Source: Bacillus sp. OK048
GTDB lineage: Bacteria; Bacillota; Bacilli; Bacillales; Cytobacillaceae
Assembly (NCBI RefSeq): GCF_900103525.1
Contig: NZ_FNHN01000001.1
Location: forward strand, 312,958 to 376,957
Reading direction: 5' to 3'
DNA: 64,000 nucleotides
The position numbers and the translations under genes were made by a program. Under the pieces are notes generated by a model. It ran no database searches. It saw nothing but the letters and a program-made list of their open reading frames with translations, and had not been told where the DNA came from. Shown here in pieces: positions 7,167-14,984 of this stretch (within the stretch, counting starts at the first letter, position 1; the number at the start of each line of letters is the position of its first letter).

Positions 7167-8324
7167 ATGAGTACTAATGAATTACATGATGAACTACGTA
7201 AAAGTGTAAAATTTTTTTGCAAAAATTACCCAGATGAATATTGGAGAAAATTAGATGCAACAAATTCATATCCTACAGAATTTGTAGATGAATTGTCAAA
7301 AGCAGGCTTTTTAGCTGCATTAATTCCAGAGGAATATGGCGGATCGGGACTATCAATCGTAGAGGCCGCAATTATATTAGAAGAGATTAATCGCTCAGGT
7401 GGTAATGCCGGTGCATGTCATGCCCAAATGTACACGATGGAAACTATATTAAATCATGGATCAGTAGAGCAAAAGAAAAAATATTTACCTAAAATTGCAG
7501 ATGGCTCTTTACGATTACAGGCGTTTGGCGTGACTGAGCCTAGCACTGGTACAGATACTACTCAATTAAAAACAACAGCTGTACGAAAAGGCGACAAATA
7601 TATCGTAAATGGCCAAAAAGTATTTATCTCACGTGCTGAGCACTCAGATCTTATGCTTCTTCTTTGTCGCACAACACCACTTGATCAAGTACAAAAGAAA
7701 ACAGAAGGTTTATCCGTACTATTAGTTGATCTTAAGGAAGCAGTTGGAAATGGTATTACAATCCGTCCAATTCGAACAATGATGAACCATGCATCTACAG
7801 AACTTTTCATCGAAGATTTGGAAGTACCTGTAGAAAACTTAATCGGTGAGGAAGGAAAAGGCTTCCGCTATATTTTAGACTCAATGAATCCAGAGCGCAT
7901 CTTAATTGCATCTGAATGTATTGGAGATGGTTATTGGTTTATTGACCGTGCTACAAAGTATGCAAATGACCGAGTTGTCTTCAAACGCCCAATCGGACAA
8001 AACCAAGGTATTCAATTCCCTATTGCAAAAGCTTTTATCAACTTGGAAGCTGCAACCTTAATGAGAGATAAAGCAGCAAAATTATTTTCCGAAGGAAAAC
8101 CATGTGGAAAAGAAGCAAATATGGCTAAACTACTTTGCGCAGATGCTTCATGGGAGGCTGCAAACGTTGCTCTTCAAACACACGGCGGCTTCGGTTTTGC
8201 TGAAGAATATGATGTAGAGCGGAAATTTAGAGAAACTAGATTATATCAAGTAGCACCTATTTCTACTAATCTCATTTTATCCTTTGTTGCAGAGCATGTT
8301 TTAGGTCTACCTAGATCTTACTAA
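7167..8324 (+). CDS. acyl-CoA dehydrogenase family protein
   Basis: The start is the ATG at 7167 because TTGGAGGAGAG lies at the right distance before it. The 385-residue product has the full ACAD layout: an N-terminal helical domain, the FAD segment FGVTEPSTGTDTTQLK, and the C-terminal QTHGGFGFAEEYDVERKFRE. The segment that normally ends YEGT (the catalytic glutamate of short- and medium-chain enzymes) reads LYQVAPIST instead, so the usual base is absent at that position. Isovaleryl-CoA dehydrogenases place the base elsewhere, so it need not be inactive. It needs an ETF, but the Etf genes beside it are destroyed. It is 75 nt downstream of the hydratase. Confidence 0.9.
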   Translation: MSTNELHDELRKSVKFFCKNYPDEYWRKLDATNSYPTEFVDELSKAGFLAALIPEEYGGSGLSIVEAAIILEEINRSGGNAGACHAQMYTMETILNHGSVEQKKKYLPKIADGSLRLQAFGVTEPSTGTDTTQLKTTAVRKGDKYIVNGQKVFISRAEHSDLMLLLCRTTPLDQVQKKTEGLSVLLVDLKEAVGNGITIRPIRTMMNHASTELFIEDLEVPVENLIGEEGKGFRYILDSMNPERILIASECIGDGYWFIDRATKYANDRVVFKRPIGQNQGIQFPIAKAFINLEAATLMRDKAAKLFSEGKPCGKEANMAKLLCADASWEAANVALQTHGGFGFAEEYDVERKFRETRLYQVAPISTNLILSFVAEHVLGLPRSY

Positions 8325-8545
8325 TAAAGATACTAAGAGATTATCAATCTTTTTAAAGTAAATAGTAGTACCCTTAATACTTAGTAAACTGAATCACTTA
8401 ATATAAATTAAGCGAGAGCACCTAGAAACTCCCCCCAATTTTTATGTTCGCCCAACAGAAGCCGCAGGCTTACCCCAGCCAATAGTGGCTGCTTTCGCTT
8501 TTTATAAATTTTAAGAATAAAAACTTTCTAATTTGGAGGTGCACC

Positions 8546-9409
8546 TTGTTTATTCCACGTAACGTTGAAATTATTGAAGTTGGCCCAAGAGATGGATTAC
8601 AAAATGAACCGGAACCTATTTCAACCGAATCGAAGAAGGAATTGATTCGTCAACTTTCCGAGACTGGAATCACGCGTATGGAAACGGCTGCTTTTGTAAG
8701 CCCGAAATGGGTTCCACAAATGGCTGATGCAAATGAAATTAGCCAATATTGTAATGAACTTGGGATTACGTATATAGCATTAACACCAAATCTAAAAGCA
8801 CTTGAACGTGCAATTGAAGCCAAAGTACCTCAAATCGCTGTATTTATAGGTGCGAGTACAGCTTTCAACAAAAAAAATATTAATAAATCGACTGATGAGT
8901 CTCTTTTAGAAACTGAAAAGATGTTCGAGATTGCGAAAAAACACGGAATCTTTACAAGAGCTTACATCTCTATGTCCTTCTCTTGCCCTTACCAAGGTGA
9001 AGTTTCATTTGAAGAGCTGGATTATGTTTGCAAACGTTTCGTAGAGTTAGAGGCAGACGAAATTGATGTTGGTGATACAAATGGGATGGCCAACCCCAAA
9101 ATAGTCTATGAAAAATTTTCCAAATTAAAAAATCTTTATCAGGACGCAGTCTTTGTTGGCCATTTCCATGATACAAGAAAAATGGCACTTGCGAACACGT
9201 TAGCTGCGATGAATGCCGGAATTGACAAGTATGATAGTTCAATCGGTGGGCTTGGCGGTTGTCCGTTTTCACCTGGAGCAACAGGTAACCTGGCGACAGA
9301 GGATATTGCTCTAATGCTCTCTGAAATGGGAGTGGAAACGGGTGTAAGTATGGAAAAAATAAATAAAATTGTTCCATATGCAAAATCACTATCAAGTCGT
9401 GTTAAATAA
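8546..9409 (+). CDS. hydroxymethylglutaryl-CoA lyase
   Basis: The 287-residue product begins with EIIEVGPRDGLQNEP, the metal-binding signature of HMG-CoA lyases. It carries GHFHDTRKMALAN and the catalytic loop GGLGGCPFSPGATGN with the active-site cysteine. The enzyme splits 3-hydroxy-3-methylglutaryl-CoA into acetoacetate and acetyl-CoA, the last step of leucine or isovalerate breakdown. A TTG start at 8546 is chosen because GGAGGTGCACC directly precedes it and no ATG lies at that position. It follows the acyl-CoA dehydrogenase by 221 bp and may share its transcript. Confidence 0.9.
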   Translation: MFIPRNVEIIEVGPRDGLQNEPEPISTESKKELIRQLSETGITRMETAAFVSPKWVPQMADANEISQYCNELGITYIALTPNLKALERAIEAKVPQIAVFIGASTAFNKKNINKSTDESLLETEKMFEIAKKHGIFTRAYISMSFSCPYQGEVSFEELDYVCKRFVELEADEIDVGDTNGMANPKIVYEKFSKLKNLYQDAVFVGHFHDTRKMALANTLAAMNAGIDKYDSSIGGLGGCPFSPGATGNLATEDIALMLSEMGVETGVSMEKINKIVPYAKSLSSRVK

Positions 9410-9465
9410 AAATTAGCATTGTTAATGTTTACTTAAATGGTAACTTTGTATCATTTTTTAAGAAC

Positions 9466-9494
9466 AAGGTCAGGAGTAACATACTCCTGACCTT
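9466..9494. terminator. bidirectional terminator
   Basis: AAGGTCAGGAGT and ACTCCTGACCTT form a perfect 12-bp stem around AACAT, with T-rich flanks on both strands. It serves the HMG-CoA lyase and overlaps the truncated end of the leuA-type remnant. Confidence 0.85.
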
Positions 9495-9868
9495 TTCCGT
9501 TGTGCCACAGATGTGGAATTGTACAAGTGCACCACTTCCTTATTCGCACCCTGCAATGCTTCAAATGTTTTTTTGATAATATGTTCTCTTGACTGTGTTA
9601 AAACTTGAATTGTTACATCATCCGGAATCAAATTCTCTTCAATTAATCTACGTATAGAAACAAATTCGGTTTCCGAAGAAGCTGGAAAACCTACTTCGAT
9701 TTCCTTGAAACCCACTTGTAAAAGCAACTGAAAATATTCTAACTTTTCCCCTAGACTCATCGGCACAATCAAAGCCAGATTTCCATCGCGAAGATCCACA
9801 CTACACCAGGGAGGAGCTTCTGTAATATACCCCTTCTCTGTCCATTTAAAGCTTTGCACCGGGTGCAT
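9470..9868 (-). pseudogene. leuA: 2-isopropylmalate synthase N-terminal fragment
   Basis: The 132-codon frame opens with [14 protein letters not shown] and contains [10 protein letters not shown] (metal-binding DRE-TIM signature), [17 protein letters not shown] and [11 protein letters not shown], as in the N-terminus of the long LeuA2-type synthase of about 550 residues. It then runs directly into the terminator hairpin, so roughly three quarters of the gene is gone. A leucine-type T-box lies upstream and looks intact. The active-site domain is incomplete, so no activity is expected. Confidence 0.85.
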
Positions 9869-9950
9869 AAAGTACCCTCTAGAATACTAATCAATATTTT
9901 TCATCCTAATAACCACCTTTTCATTTATATTTGTTAATTTATTTAAGAAA

Positions 9951-10190
9951 TAAAAAAGCCCCGTCTCTAAAAAATATAGAGACGAGGCATTGCTCGCGGT
10001 ACCACTATAATTGATTAATAATAATATTAACCCACTCATTTTCGGTGGCAATCTCCACCTATCTTCATAACGGTAGAAACCGACACCCCCTACTGTTCAC
10101 GTTCAGGGAGTAGCTCTCGGATGAGTTCAAAGGTTATAACTACCGATTCTCACCAACCATCTGCTCTCTGACAAGTTTATGAATCCTTTT
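9951..10190 (-). promoter_or_regulatory. T-box riboswitch, probably leucine-specific
   Basis: The minus strand contains the T-box core AGTGGTACCGCG (9995-10006), an AGAGAGCAG stem I start near 10170, and a terminal GC-rich hairpin (GACGGGGC then TTTTTT, 9951-9990). A CTC triplet at 10123-10125 in the GAACTC segment is the likely specifier codon, consistent with leucine. It would read uncharged tRNA-Leu to control the truncated leuA downstream. The specifier reading is inference. Confidence 0.88.
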
Positions 10191-10314
10191 ACTATTTCCA
10201 ATCGTTTCTTATTAATATTCAATTAAATATTTAATTAAACATGAAGTTATATCCAAAAACTCCATTTGTCAATATTGAATCTACTGAAAATATAGATTAC
10301 TGTAGACTTTAAAA

Positions 10315-10433
10315 TAACTCTAATATTCAATTCATTCAATTGGAAAACAAGGGCTGAGGAATTACTTGCCGTTGCTCACACTGATTTTCTAGAACAGTTA
10401 CAATATAAATTTAAAAATGTAACATTCTATTAG
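10315..10433 (+). pseudogene. C-terminal coding remnant, family not recognised
   Basis: The plus strand reads open into WKTRAEELLAVAHTDFLEQL and ends at TAG (10431-10433) without a plausible start. It looks like the last ~35 codons of a lost gene. I cannot name it. Confidence 0.3.
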
Positions 10434-10454
10434 AAAGGTTTAAATAAAAGAAAG

Positions 10455-11082
10455 GTATCTTTCTTCATTTTTACTTCAACTGGAATAATCTCATCTTTGT
10501 CTTTTCCTTCTTTAATCGCCGCTGCTGCTTTTTGTTGGCTTGCCAGAGCAAAAAGGTCCTGCTCCTCCCTTGAAATTCCATATCTCTCCGCTACGTATCA
10601 GCCGTCATTCCCATTCCAATGTCGCACCAAGTTTCCATTGGCTGTTGGCCGTTTTCCAAATTGGAATCTATTATATACGGGTTTCCTTCTCCAAACCTTG
10701 AATTACGTAGATACATAGGTGCACTGCTCATGTTTTCTACACCACCCGCAACAATTATTTCTGCCTGCTTTGTAATTTAATTATTGCACGCCTGAGGCTA
10801 CCGCTTGCATACCGAAACCGCATAGGCGATTGATGGTAAAAGCTGTTGCACTATCAGGAATGCCGGCACGAATCGCGGCTACTCTAGCCACATTCAAAGA
10901 CTCTGTGGCTTGTTTTACTTCACCCATAACCACTTCATCTACCATTTCATTTGATATGACAGATCTTCGTATCGCCTCTTTAATAACTATAGCTGCACGA
11001 TTTCTAAGTTTACTTCTTTTAGTGACCCGCCGAACTTTCCGATTGCAGTTCTAACCTCAGATACAATAACTACGTTTTCCAT
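10455..11082 (-). pseudogene. acetyl-CoA acyltransferase (thiolase) N-terminal remnant
   Basis: From ATG at 11082 (behind AAGGGAGGG) the minus strand reads MENVVIVSEVRTAIGKFGGS, a thiolase N-terminus. It then shifts frame repeatedly while still encoding recognisable thiolase segments (DEVVMGEVKQATESLNVARV, then a GMQAV segment, [30 protein letters not shown]). Frameshifts and stops, plus the missing C-terminal half, make it non-functional. The intact thiolase at 42308-43486 could compensate. Confidence 0.85.
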
Positions 11083-11096
11083 ACCTTTCCCTCCCT

Positions 11097-12044
11097 TTAG
11101 CTATCACAGTAAAAATAGACTGTACCTTGCCGCTCTTCCTTCTTAATGAAACCAGTAGATTCCATATAAGTTAGATTTGTAATCGTTTGTAAAAATGGAG
11201 CTGCACTGTAGCGATCCGTTATTTCTTTATTGCCATAGACATTTTGAGAAATTTCATATGCAGTAATTCCTTCTTTAGGAATTAAGCCTTGAATCTGCTG
11301 CCATTTTTTAATATAATTAGCCCTTATTTCGGCAATTCGATTAGCAAGATTGCCAATCAGTTCTCCATGACCTGCCATAACGTACAATACGGATTTATTT
11401 TCAATACTCTTCAAGGACTCAAAATAATCATTTAAGGAATTTTCTCCTTCTTGTTCTGTTAGGACAATTGTATTAAAAGAATTTACTACATGATCCCCAA
11501 CAAACAAAATTTGCTGCTCTTGGTTATAAAAACAAAAGTGATCAGGAGTATGACCCGGGGTCCATATGCTTTCAAGTACGAGATCTCCAGCCTGAATTTT
11601 CGAATGGTCTTCGAACAAGATGTCGGGCTCAAAGTCGTAATCCTCCAGGCTACGCTGAAAAACTTTTACAGGGACCTTGGGTCCTCCATGCATTCGTAAA
11701 AACGAAAATATCGGATTCAGGTTCGAATTTAAAAAATAGGACTGGATTTTTTTTAACTCAATAAAACTTCTTCTAGACAATAATACAGACGCACCAAACT
11801 GCTCTTTAAACCACCCTGCTAATCCCCCATGATCCGGATGTGCATGTGTCAGAACGACCTTTTCCACAGGTGTATCATCCGATAAAATTTTTGTCCACAC
11901 CGCCTTGGCTTCCTCGGTGTTAAAACCCGTATCGATAATTGTATAACCGTTTTGACCTTTAATTAAATAACAATTGACTTCATTCATACCCATCGGAAAT
12001 GGAATTTTAACTTGATATACTTTATCCGTAATTTTATTCAACAT
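11097..12044 (-). CDS. MBL-fold metallo-hydrolase (paralogue of 4220-5212)
   Basis: The ATG at 12044 is preferred over the upstream GTG because GAGAGG lies before it at workable spacing. The 315-residue product carries LTHAHPDHGG (His67, His69, Asp71, His72), GHTPDH and MAGHGELIG, all metal ligands of the metallo-beta-lactamase fold. It is likely a hydrolase of CoA-thioester or lactone-type substrates. It follows the small FbpB-like gene by 22 bp, and both lie downstream of a sigma-54 promoter at 12265-12280, so the pair is probably a SigL-dependent operon. The thiolase remnant follows on the same strand. Confidence 0.82.
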   Translation of the reverse strand: MLNKITDKVYQVKIPFPMGMNEVNCYLIKGQNGYTIIDTGFNTEEAKAVWTKILSDDTPVEKVVLTHAHPDHGGLAGWFKEQFGASVLLSRRSFIELKKIQSYFLNSNLNPIFSFLRMHGGPKVPVKVFQRSLEDYDFEPDILFEDHSKIQAGDLVLESIWTPGHTPDHFCFYNQEQQILFVGDHVVNSFNTIVLTEQEGENSLNDYFESLKSIENKSVLYVMAGHGELIGNLANRIAEIRANYIKKWQQIQGLIPKEGITAYEISQNVYGNKEITDRYSAAPFLQTITNLTYMESTGFIKKEERQGTVYFYCDS

Positions 12045-12066
12045 TTCAAGCGACACCTCTCTAAAA

Positions 12067-12213
12067 TTAACGAATTTGCTTTTTTTCTTTTAAATATTTA
12101 TTTTCAATTTTTGTTTCAATCTGTTGGAGTAAATTCTTGTCTCTCTTAATTTCTATAATATTTTCTAATACCAATTGATTAAAATTGCTGGGTTTCCTTT
12201 TTAATCTAACCAT
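12067..12213 (-). CDS. small basic protein resembling the FbpB family
   Basis: The minus strand from ATG at 12213 encodes 48 residues starting MVRLKRKPSNFNQLV and rich in Lys, Arg, Glu and Asn. A strong ribosome site, AAAGGGAGGG, lies 4 nt before the start. The pattern (basic start, SF/NF-x-LV-x-N, a charged helix with IE-K) resembles the FbpB family of small basic proteins, some of which partner the FsrA regulatory RNA in B. subtilis. Here it is the first gene after a sigma-54 promoter and precedes a metallo-hydrolase. The family call is by pattern only. Confidence 0.6.
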   Translation of the reverse strand: MVRLKRKPSNFNQLVLENIIEIKRDKNLLQQIETKIENKYLKEKKQIR

Positions 12214-12264
12214 ATTACCCTCCCTTTCATAATTCCAGTTAAAAAAATTTCTTATTTAATTCAA

Positions 12265-12280
12265 TGCAATAATTGTGCCA
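12265..12280 (-). promoter_or_regulatory. sigma-54 (-24/-12) promoter for the FbpB-like/MBL operon
   Basis: The minus strand reads TGGCACAATTATTGCA, with GG to GC spacing of 10. The predicted leader to the small gene is about 40 nt. Confidence 0.8.
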
Positions 12281-12351
12281 AAATAAAAAGAGAGTAAACT
12301 CTCTATCTTATTTAAATTATTCTGAATATTAATGCGATAAATCATTACTTT

Positions 12352-12367
12352 GATGTAAAATTACATC
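12352..12367. promoter_or_regulatory. palindrome, candidate activator (UAS) site
   Basis: GATGTAAAATTACATC has 7-bp perfect arms around AA. It sits 72-87 bp upstream of the 12265-12280 sigma-54 promoter, the same offset as the palindrome at 1822-1839. Confidence 0.45.
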
Positions 12368-12423
12368 TACCTGATGCACACAAAAAATATGAATCAAACT
12401 CATTACTAACTAACAGACTGTAT

Positions 12424-13212
12424 TTTTGTTCATTTTGAATCCATCCCTAGGGCCAACTGTGGTACAAACGCCGGGAATGAAAATACGGTGATCATATCTA
12501 ATTGGTATAAAAAATAAAAGGAACACAGAGTTAATACTGTGAACCTTTTTCAAAATGAATCCAACCCTCTCTACTTCGTTAGTGCGGAATAGCCTTTTAT
12601 TCCGCCCCATGCGCCACAGCACATCGCATTTTCAAATCAATTACTTTAATTTCTTAGATTACACCTTTGGGTAAAGCTTCGTCTCCAATTGCACTTATAA
12701 AGTAAAGGCTTACAAATTTATCGAATTTCCACACCCTCTCTATTAATAATCTAGAATGTCCTAGAAAAAGGACTATGTAAATGTTTATTATTAGAAAACC
12801 TAAAAATTTTCAAAAAATTTTTACACTTGGTAAATAGGGATAATTGGTACCCTAAAATTTAGACATTTTTAAATTCGACCCACCATGAAGTTAATCCAAT
12901 CAAGGAAGGCTTCAGTTGTCATTTCTACCCGTGACAAGTCCTTTTGAAAGTAATTACATAGCCATTGAAAATGAATCTTGTATTCCTCAATCGTTCTTGG
13001 AGCTAAACCTTCATTATTCTTGAACCACATGAACCTTTCAAACATTTCAACCATTGTGAACGACTCTGTGACCTTTCTCGTTGAAGCAACTCTTCCGTGT
13101 TTTCTCATTCCTTTACGCATACAAAAAACCTCCAAATTTAATATTTGAAGGCTCTGAACACACACAGTTTTGGCTTCACGGTCTCACACAGTTTCGTTCA
13201 AAATGAACAAAA
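12424..13212. repeat. 16-bp inverted repeat flanking the integrase remnant
   Basis: TTTTGTTCATTTTGAA at 12424-12439 recurs as TTCAAAATGAACAAAA at 13197-13212. The arms bracket the integrase fragment. The rest of 12440-12868 holds no gene that I can see, only a further degenerate CAAAATGAATCCAACC copy near 12550. This may be a relic of a mobile element's ends. Confidence 0.4.
12869..13120 (-). pseudogene. tyrosine recombinase N-terminal fragment
   Basis: From ATG at 13120 (preceded by GGAGG) the minus strand encodes 83 residues. The segment LAPRTIEEYKIHFQWLCNYF is the SAM-like core-binding fold of phage-type integrases. The frame stops just after FLDWINFMVGRI, before the catalytic domain with its Arg-His-Arg-Tyr residues, and no continuation is found downstream. 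It is therefore a truncated integrase. It starts 138 bp from the tRNA-Sec gene on the same strand, and selC is a classic integration target, so it is probably the residue of an element once inserted there. Confidence 0.7.
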
Positions 13213-13257
13213 GACTGTGGGGGTGAAAAATTATGTAAAGGATTGAAAATGTTAATT

Positions 13258-13354
13258 TGGCGGGACTGTGTGAGAATCGAACTCACCAGACCTGGCACGC
13301 AGGTCTCAAGCAGTTTTGAAGACTGTGGAGGACACCAGTACCCCATTCAGCCCC
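13258..13354 (-). tRNA. selC: tRNA-Sec (anticodon UCA)
   Basis: The minus strand folds as a selenocysteine tRNA of 97 nt including CCA. It has a long acceptor stem (GGGGCTG against CAGTCCC), an anticodon stem CAGT/ACTG around CTTCAAA with anticodon TCA, a long variable arm with a 7-bp stem AGACCTG/CAGGTCT, and a T arm GTGAG-TTCGATT-CTCAC. The discriminator is G followed by an encoded CCA. The gene implies that selA, selB, selD and at least one selenoprotein exist elsewhere. Many Bacillus species lack this system. No convincing selenoprotein gene lies in the window. Confidence 0.9.
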
Positions 13355-13571
13355 GTAATTATTATCTTAAAAAAGGTAACTACTATTTGTAATCATATTA
13401 CAATGGAATATAGTATTTATCAATAGAGTTGGCCCTTTTGTCATTTTTTCGACAACTTTTGCATCCCCTATAGATGAAGATTCCACCTAGTAAATAAAGC
13501 GATTACTTGTCTTTTACCTTGATTACAGACTATAATAAGTAGATGAAAATAGTAATATGTAGGTGATATTA

Positions 13572-14000
13572 ATGCAGCTAACGGGTTGGTTTCTCTGGTT
13601 TATTTTACTATGGATTTTTGCCTTTGCTGGTGCTATGGCGATTGGCGGATTTTTTATGTTCCGTAAGTTCTTAAAGAAAATGCCCAAAGAAGATGGCAAA
13701 TCTGTGATGGACTGGGAAGAATACTATGTGAATCAAACGCGTCATCTATGGAGTGAGGAAGAAAAAACACTTCTAGAAGATTTGGTCAGTCCTGTTCCAG
13801 AGCTTTTCCGTGATGTTGCCAGGCATAAAATAGCCGGGAAGATCGGCGAGCTAGCACTTAATGAAAAGGTATCTGTAATTACTGAAGACCTCGTCATCCG
13901 CGGTTATATCCAGGCAACGCCAAAAAGAGATCATAAATTTTTACGAAAAAAGCTTTTTGAAAACCGTATTGATGTGGCTCCTTACGAGCACTTATTCTAA
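13572..14000 (+). CDS. yneK: DUF2621 family membrane protein (YneK)
   Basis: The ATG at 13572 follows AGGTGAT. The 142-residue product starts with one long hydrophobic segment (about residues 3-25) and continues as a cytoplasmic-type domain with PEDGKSVMDWEEYYVNQT-like and VAPYEHLF segments. It matches the YneK/DUF2621 family found next to ccdC in Bacillus, and here it converges on ccdC as expected. The function is unknown. Confidence 0.75.
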   Translation: MQLTGWFLWFILLWIFAFAGAMAIGGFFMFRKFLKKMPKEDGKSVMDWEEYYVNQTRHLWSEEEKTLLEDLVSPVPELFRDVARHKIAGKIGELALNEKVSVITEDLVIRGYIQATPKRDHKFLRKKLFENRIDVAPYEHLF

Positions 14001-14024
14001 ACCGTCTATTTGGCGGTTTTTTAT
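14000..14024 (+). terminator. terminator of yneK
   Basis: ACCG and CGGT stems around TCTATTTGG are followed by TTTTTTATT directly after the yneK stop codon. Confidence 0.75.
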
Positions 14025-14049
14025 TATCCATTCCAATAACAGTTTTGCA

Positions 14050-14315
14050 AAATGAGTGCTTTTCCTTAAATCCGTATGACCGTGTGGTCTTCATTAGATT
14101 CATGATGACAATTTCTAGAATTTAGTTCGGGCTTTTGATCATCATCGCGTTTATGATGACCTTTTCTCTGGCATAATTCCGTACATTTGGTCATCATCAC
14201 CTTCATGATGACAATTTTCCTGGAATGATCCCGTACTTTTTTGTCATCATCTCCTTCATGATGACAAATTCAACAAATTATTTGTTTACTATTGGTCATC
14301 ATCCACTATATCCTG
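14050..14315. repeat. tandem array of about 52-bp imperfect palindromic repeats
   Basis: ATGATGAC recurs at 14102, 14153, 14205 and 14258 (steps 51, 52, 53). Each unit carries a TCATCATC ... ATGATGA inverted repeat and a degenerate middle with CCGTAC. A weaker unit precedes the first. The array fills the space between the convergent yneK and ccdC genes. Unit divergence and palindromy argue against a CRISPR array. Confidence 0.7.
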
Positions 14316-14390
14316 ACATTTTTCCCAAATTTTCTTCATAACCCCAACCCACCAACAAAATCCCATAAAAAAACACCGATCCAAAAAGAA

Positions 14391-14876
14391 TCAGTGTTCC
14401 ATACGTGAAATGCCATGAAGCTGCTTATATAGCTTTTTATAATCCAAATACATCGCAATCCGCCAAGGGACAATCATACTAAACGCAAGTAGGAAGAACA
14501 TTCCGCTTAGTTCACCAAAATCAATCGTGGTGCTTAAAATGGATTTTAAGCCAAGTCTAACGACTAGTAATCCAACTAAAATATAAATAAATGCTTTCGA
14601 GCGTTTCAGATATATGTCATTATCACGTATTTCAAATTTAGAGGTTTTTATAAGCAAGATGGAAAAAAGCATCCCCACCATTATTACCTCACCTATTTCT
14701 AGTGCAGTTAATCGAAATTGTGGTACCACATACATTAATGCCCCGCTCGACATAAAAACCGGAGGCAGAATGATCTTTAATGCATTTGTAGGTTTCTTTG
14801 CAGCTTTCATGCGGACAAATAAAGCAAGTATCCCCATAAAAACCGCTCCTATTGAAGAAACAACAACGAAGTTCAT
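14391..14876 (-). CDS. ccdC: CcdC family membrane protein (YneJ)
   Basis: The 161-residue product has about five hydrophobic segments and the charged loop KTSKFEIRDNDIYLKRSKAF characteristic of the CcdC (YneJ) family. It lies 108 bp downstream of ccdA on the same strand, as in Bacillus, where it is linked to cytochrome c maturation though not essential for it. The response-regulator-like yneI that separates ccdA and ccdC in B. subtilis is absent. Confidence 0.88.
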   Translation of the reverse strand: MNFVVVSSIGAVFMGILALFVRMKAAKKPTNALKIILPPVFMSSGALMYVVPQFRLTALEIGEVIMVGMLFSILLIKTSKFEIRDNDIYLKRSKAFIYILVGLLVVRLGLKSILSTTIDFGELSGMFFLLAFSMIVPWRIAMYLDYKKLYKQLHGISRMEH

Positions 14877-14984
14877 AGGTTACAACCCCTATTTCCTAAT
14901 TAAGAATTCGAAATACAAAATGAGAAATTCAGATTTTACTATAATAATTCCATGCATAATTATAAATTTTAATGTTTACAGGTA

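Noticed and set aside
8970-9395. 141-codon minus-strand frame inside the HMG-CoA lyase
   Set aside because: Antisense to an intact enzyme gene, with low-complexity composition and no ribosome site.
10497-11054. Two plus-strand frames of about 70 codons
   Set aside because: They are antisense to recognisable thiolase sequence on the minus strand.
12410-12622. 70-codon minus-strand frame
   Set aside because: It spans the inverted-repeat debris and has no ribosome site or recognisable segment.
14050-14315. CRISPR array
   Set aside because: The repeated parts are palindromic and diverged, the intervening parts are also similar between units, and no cas genes are present.
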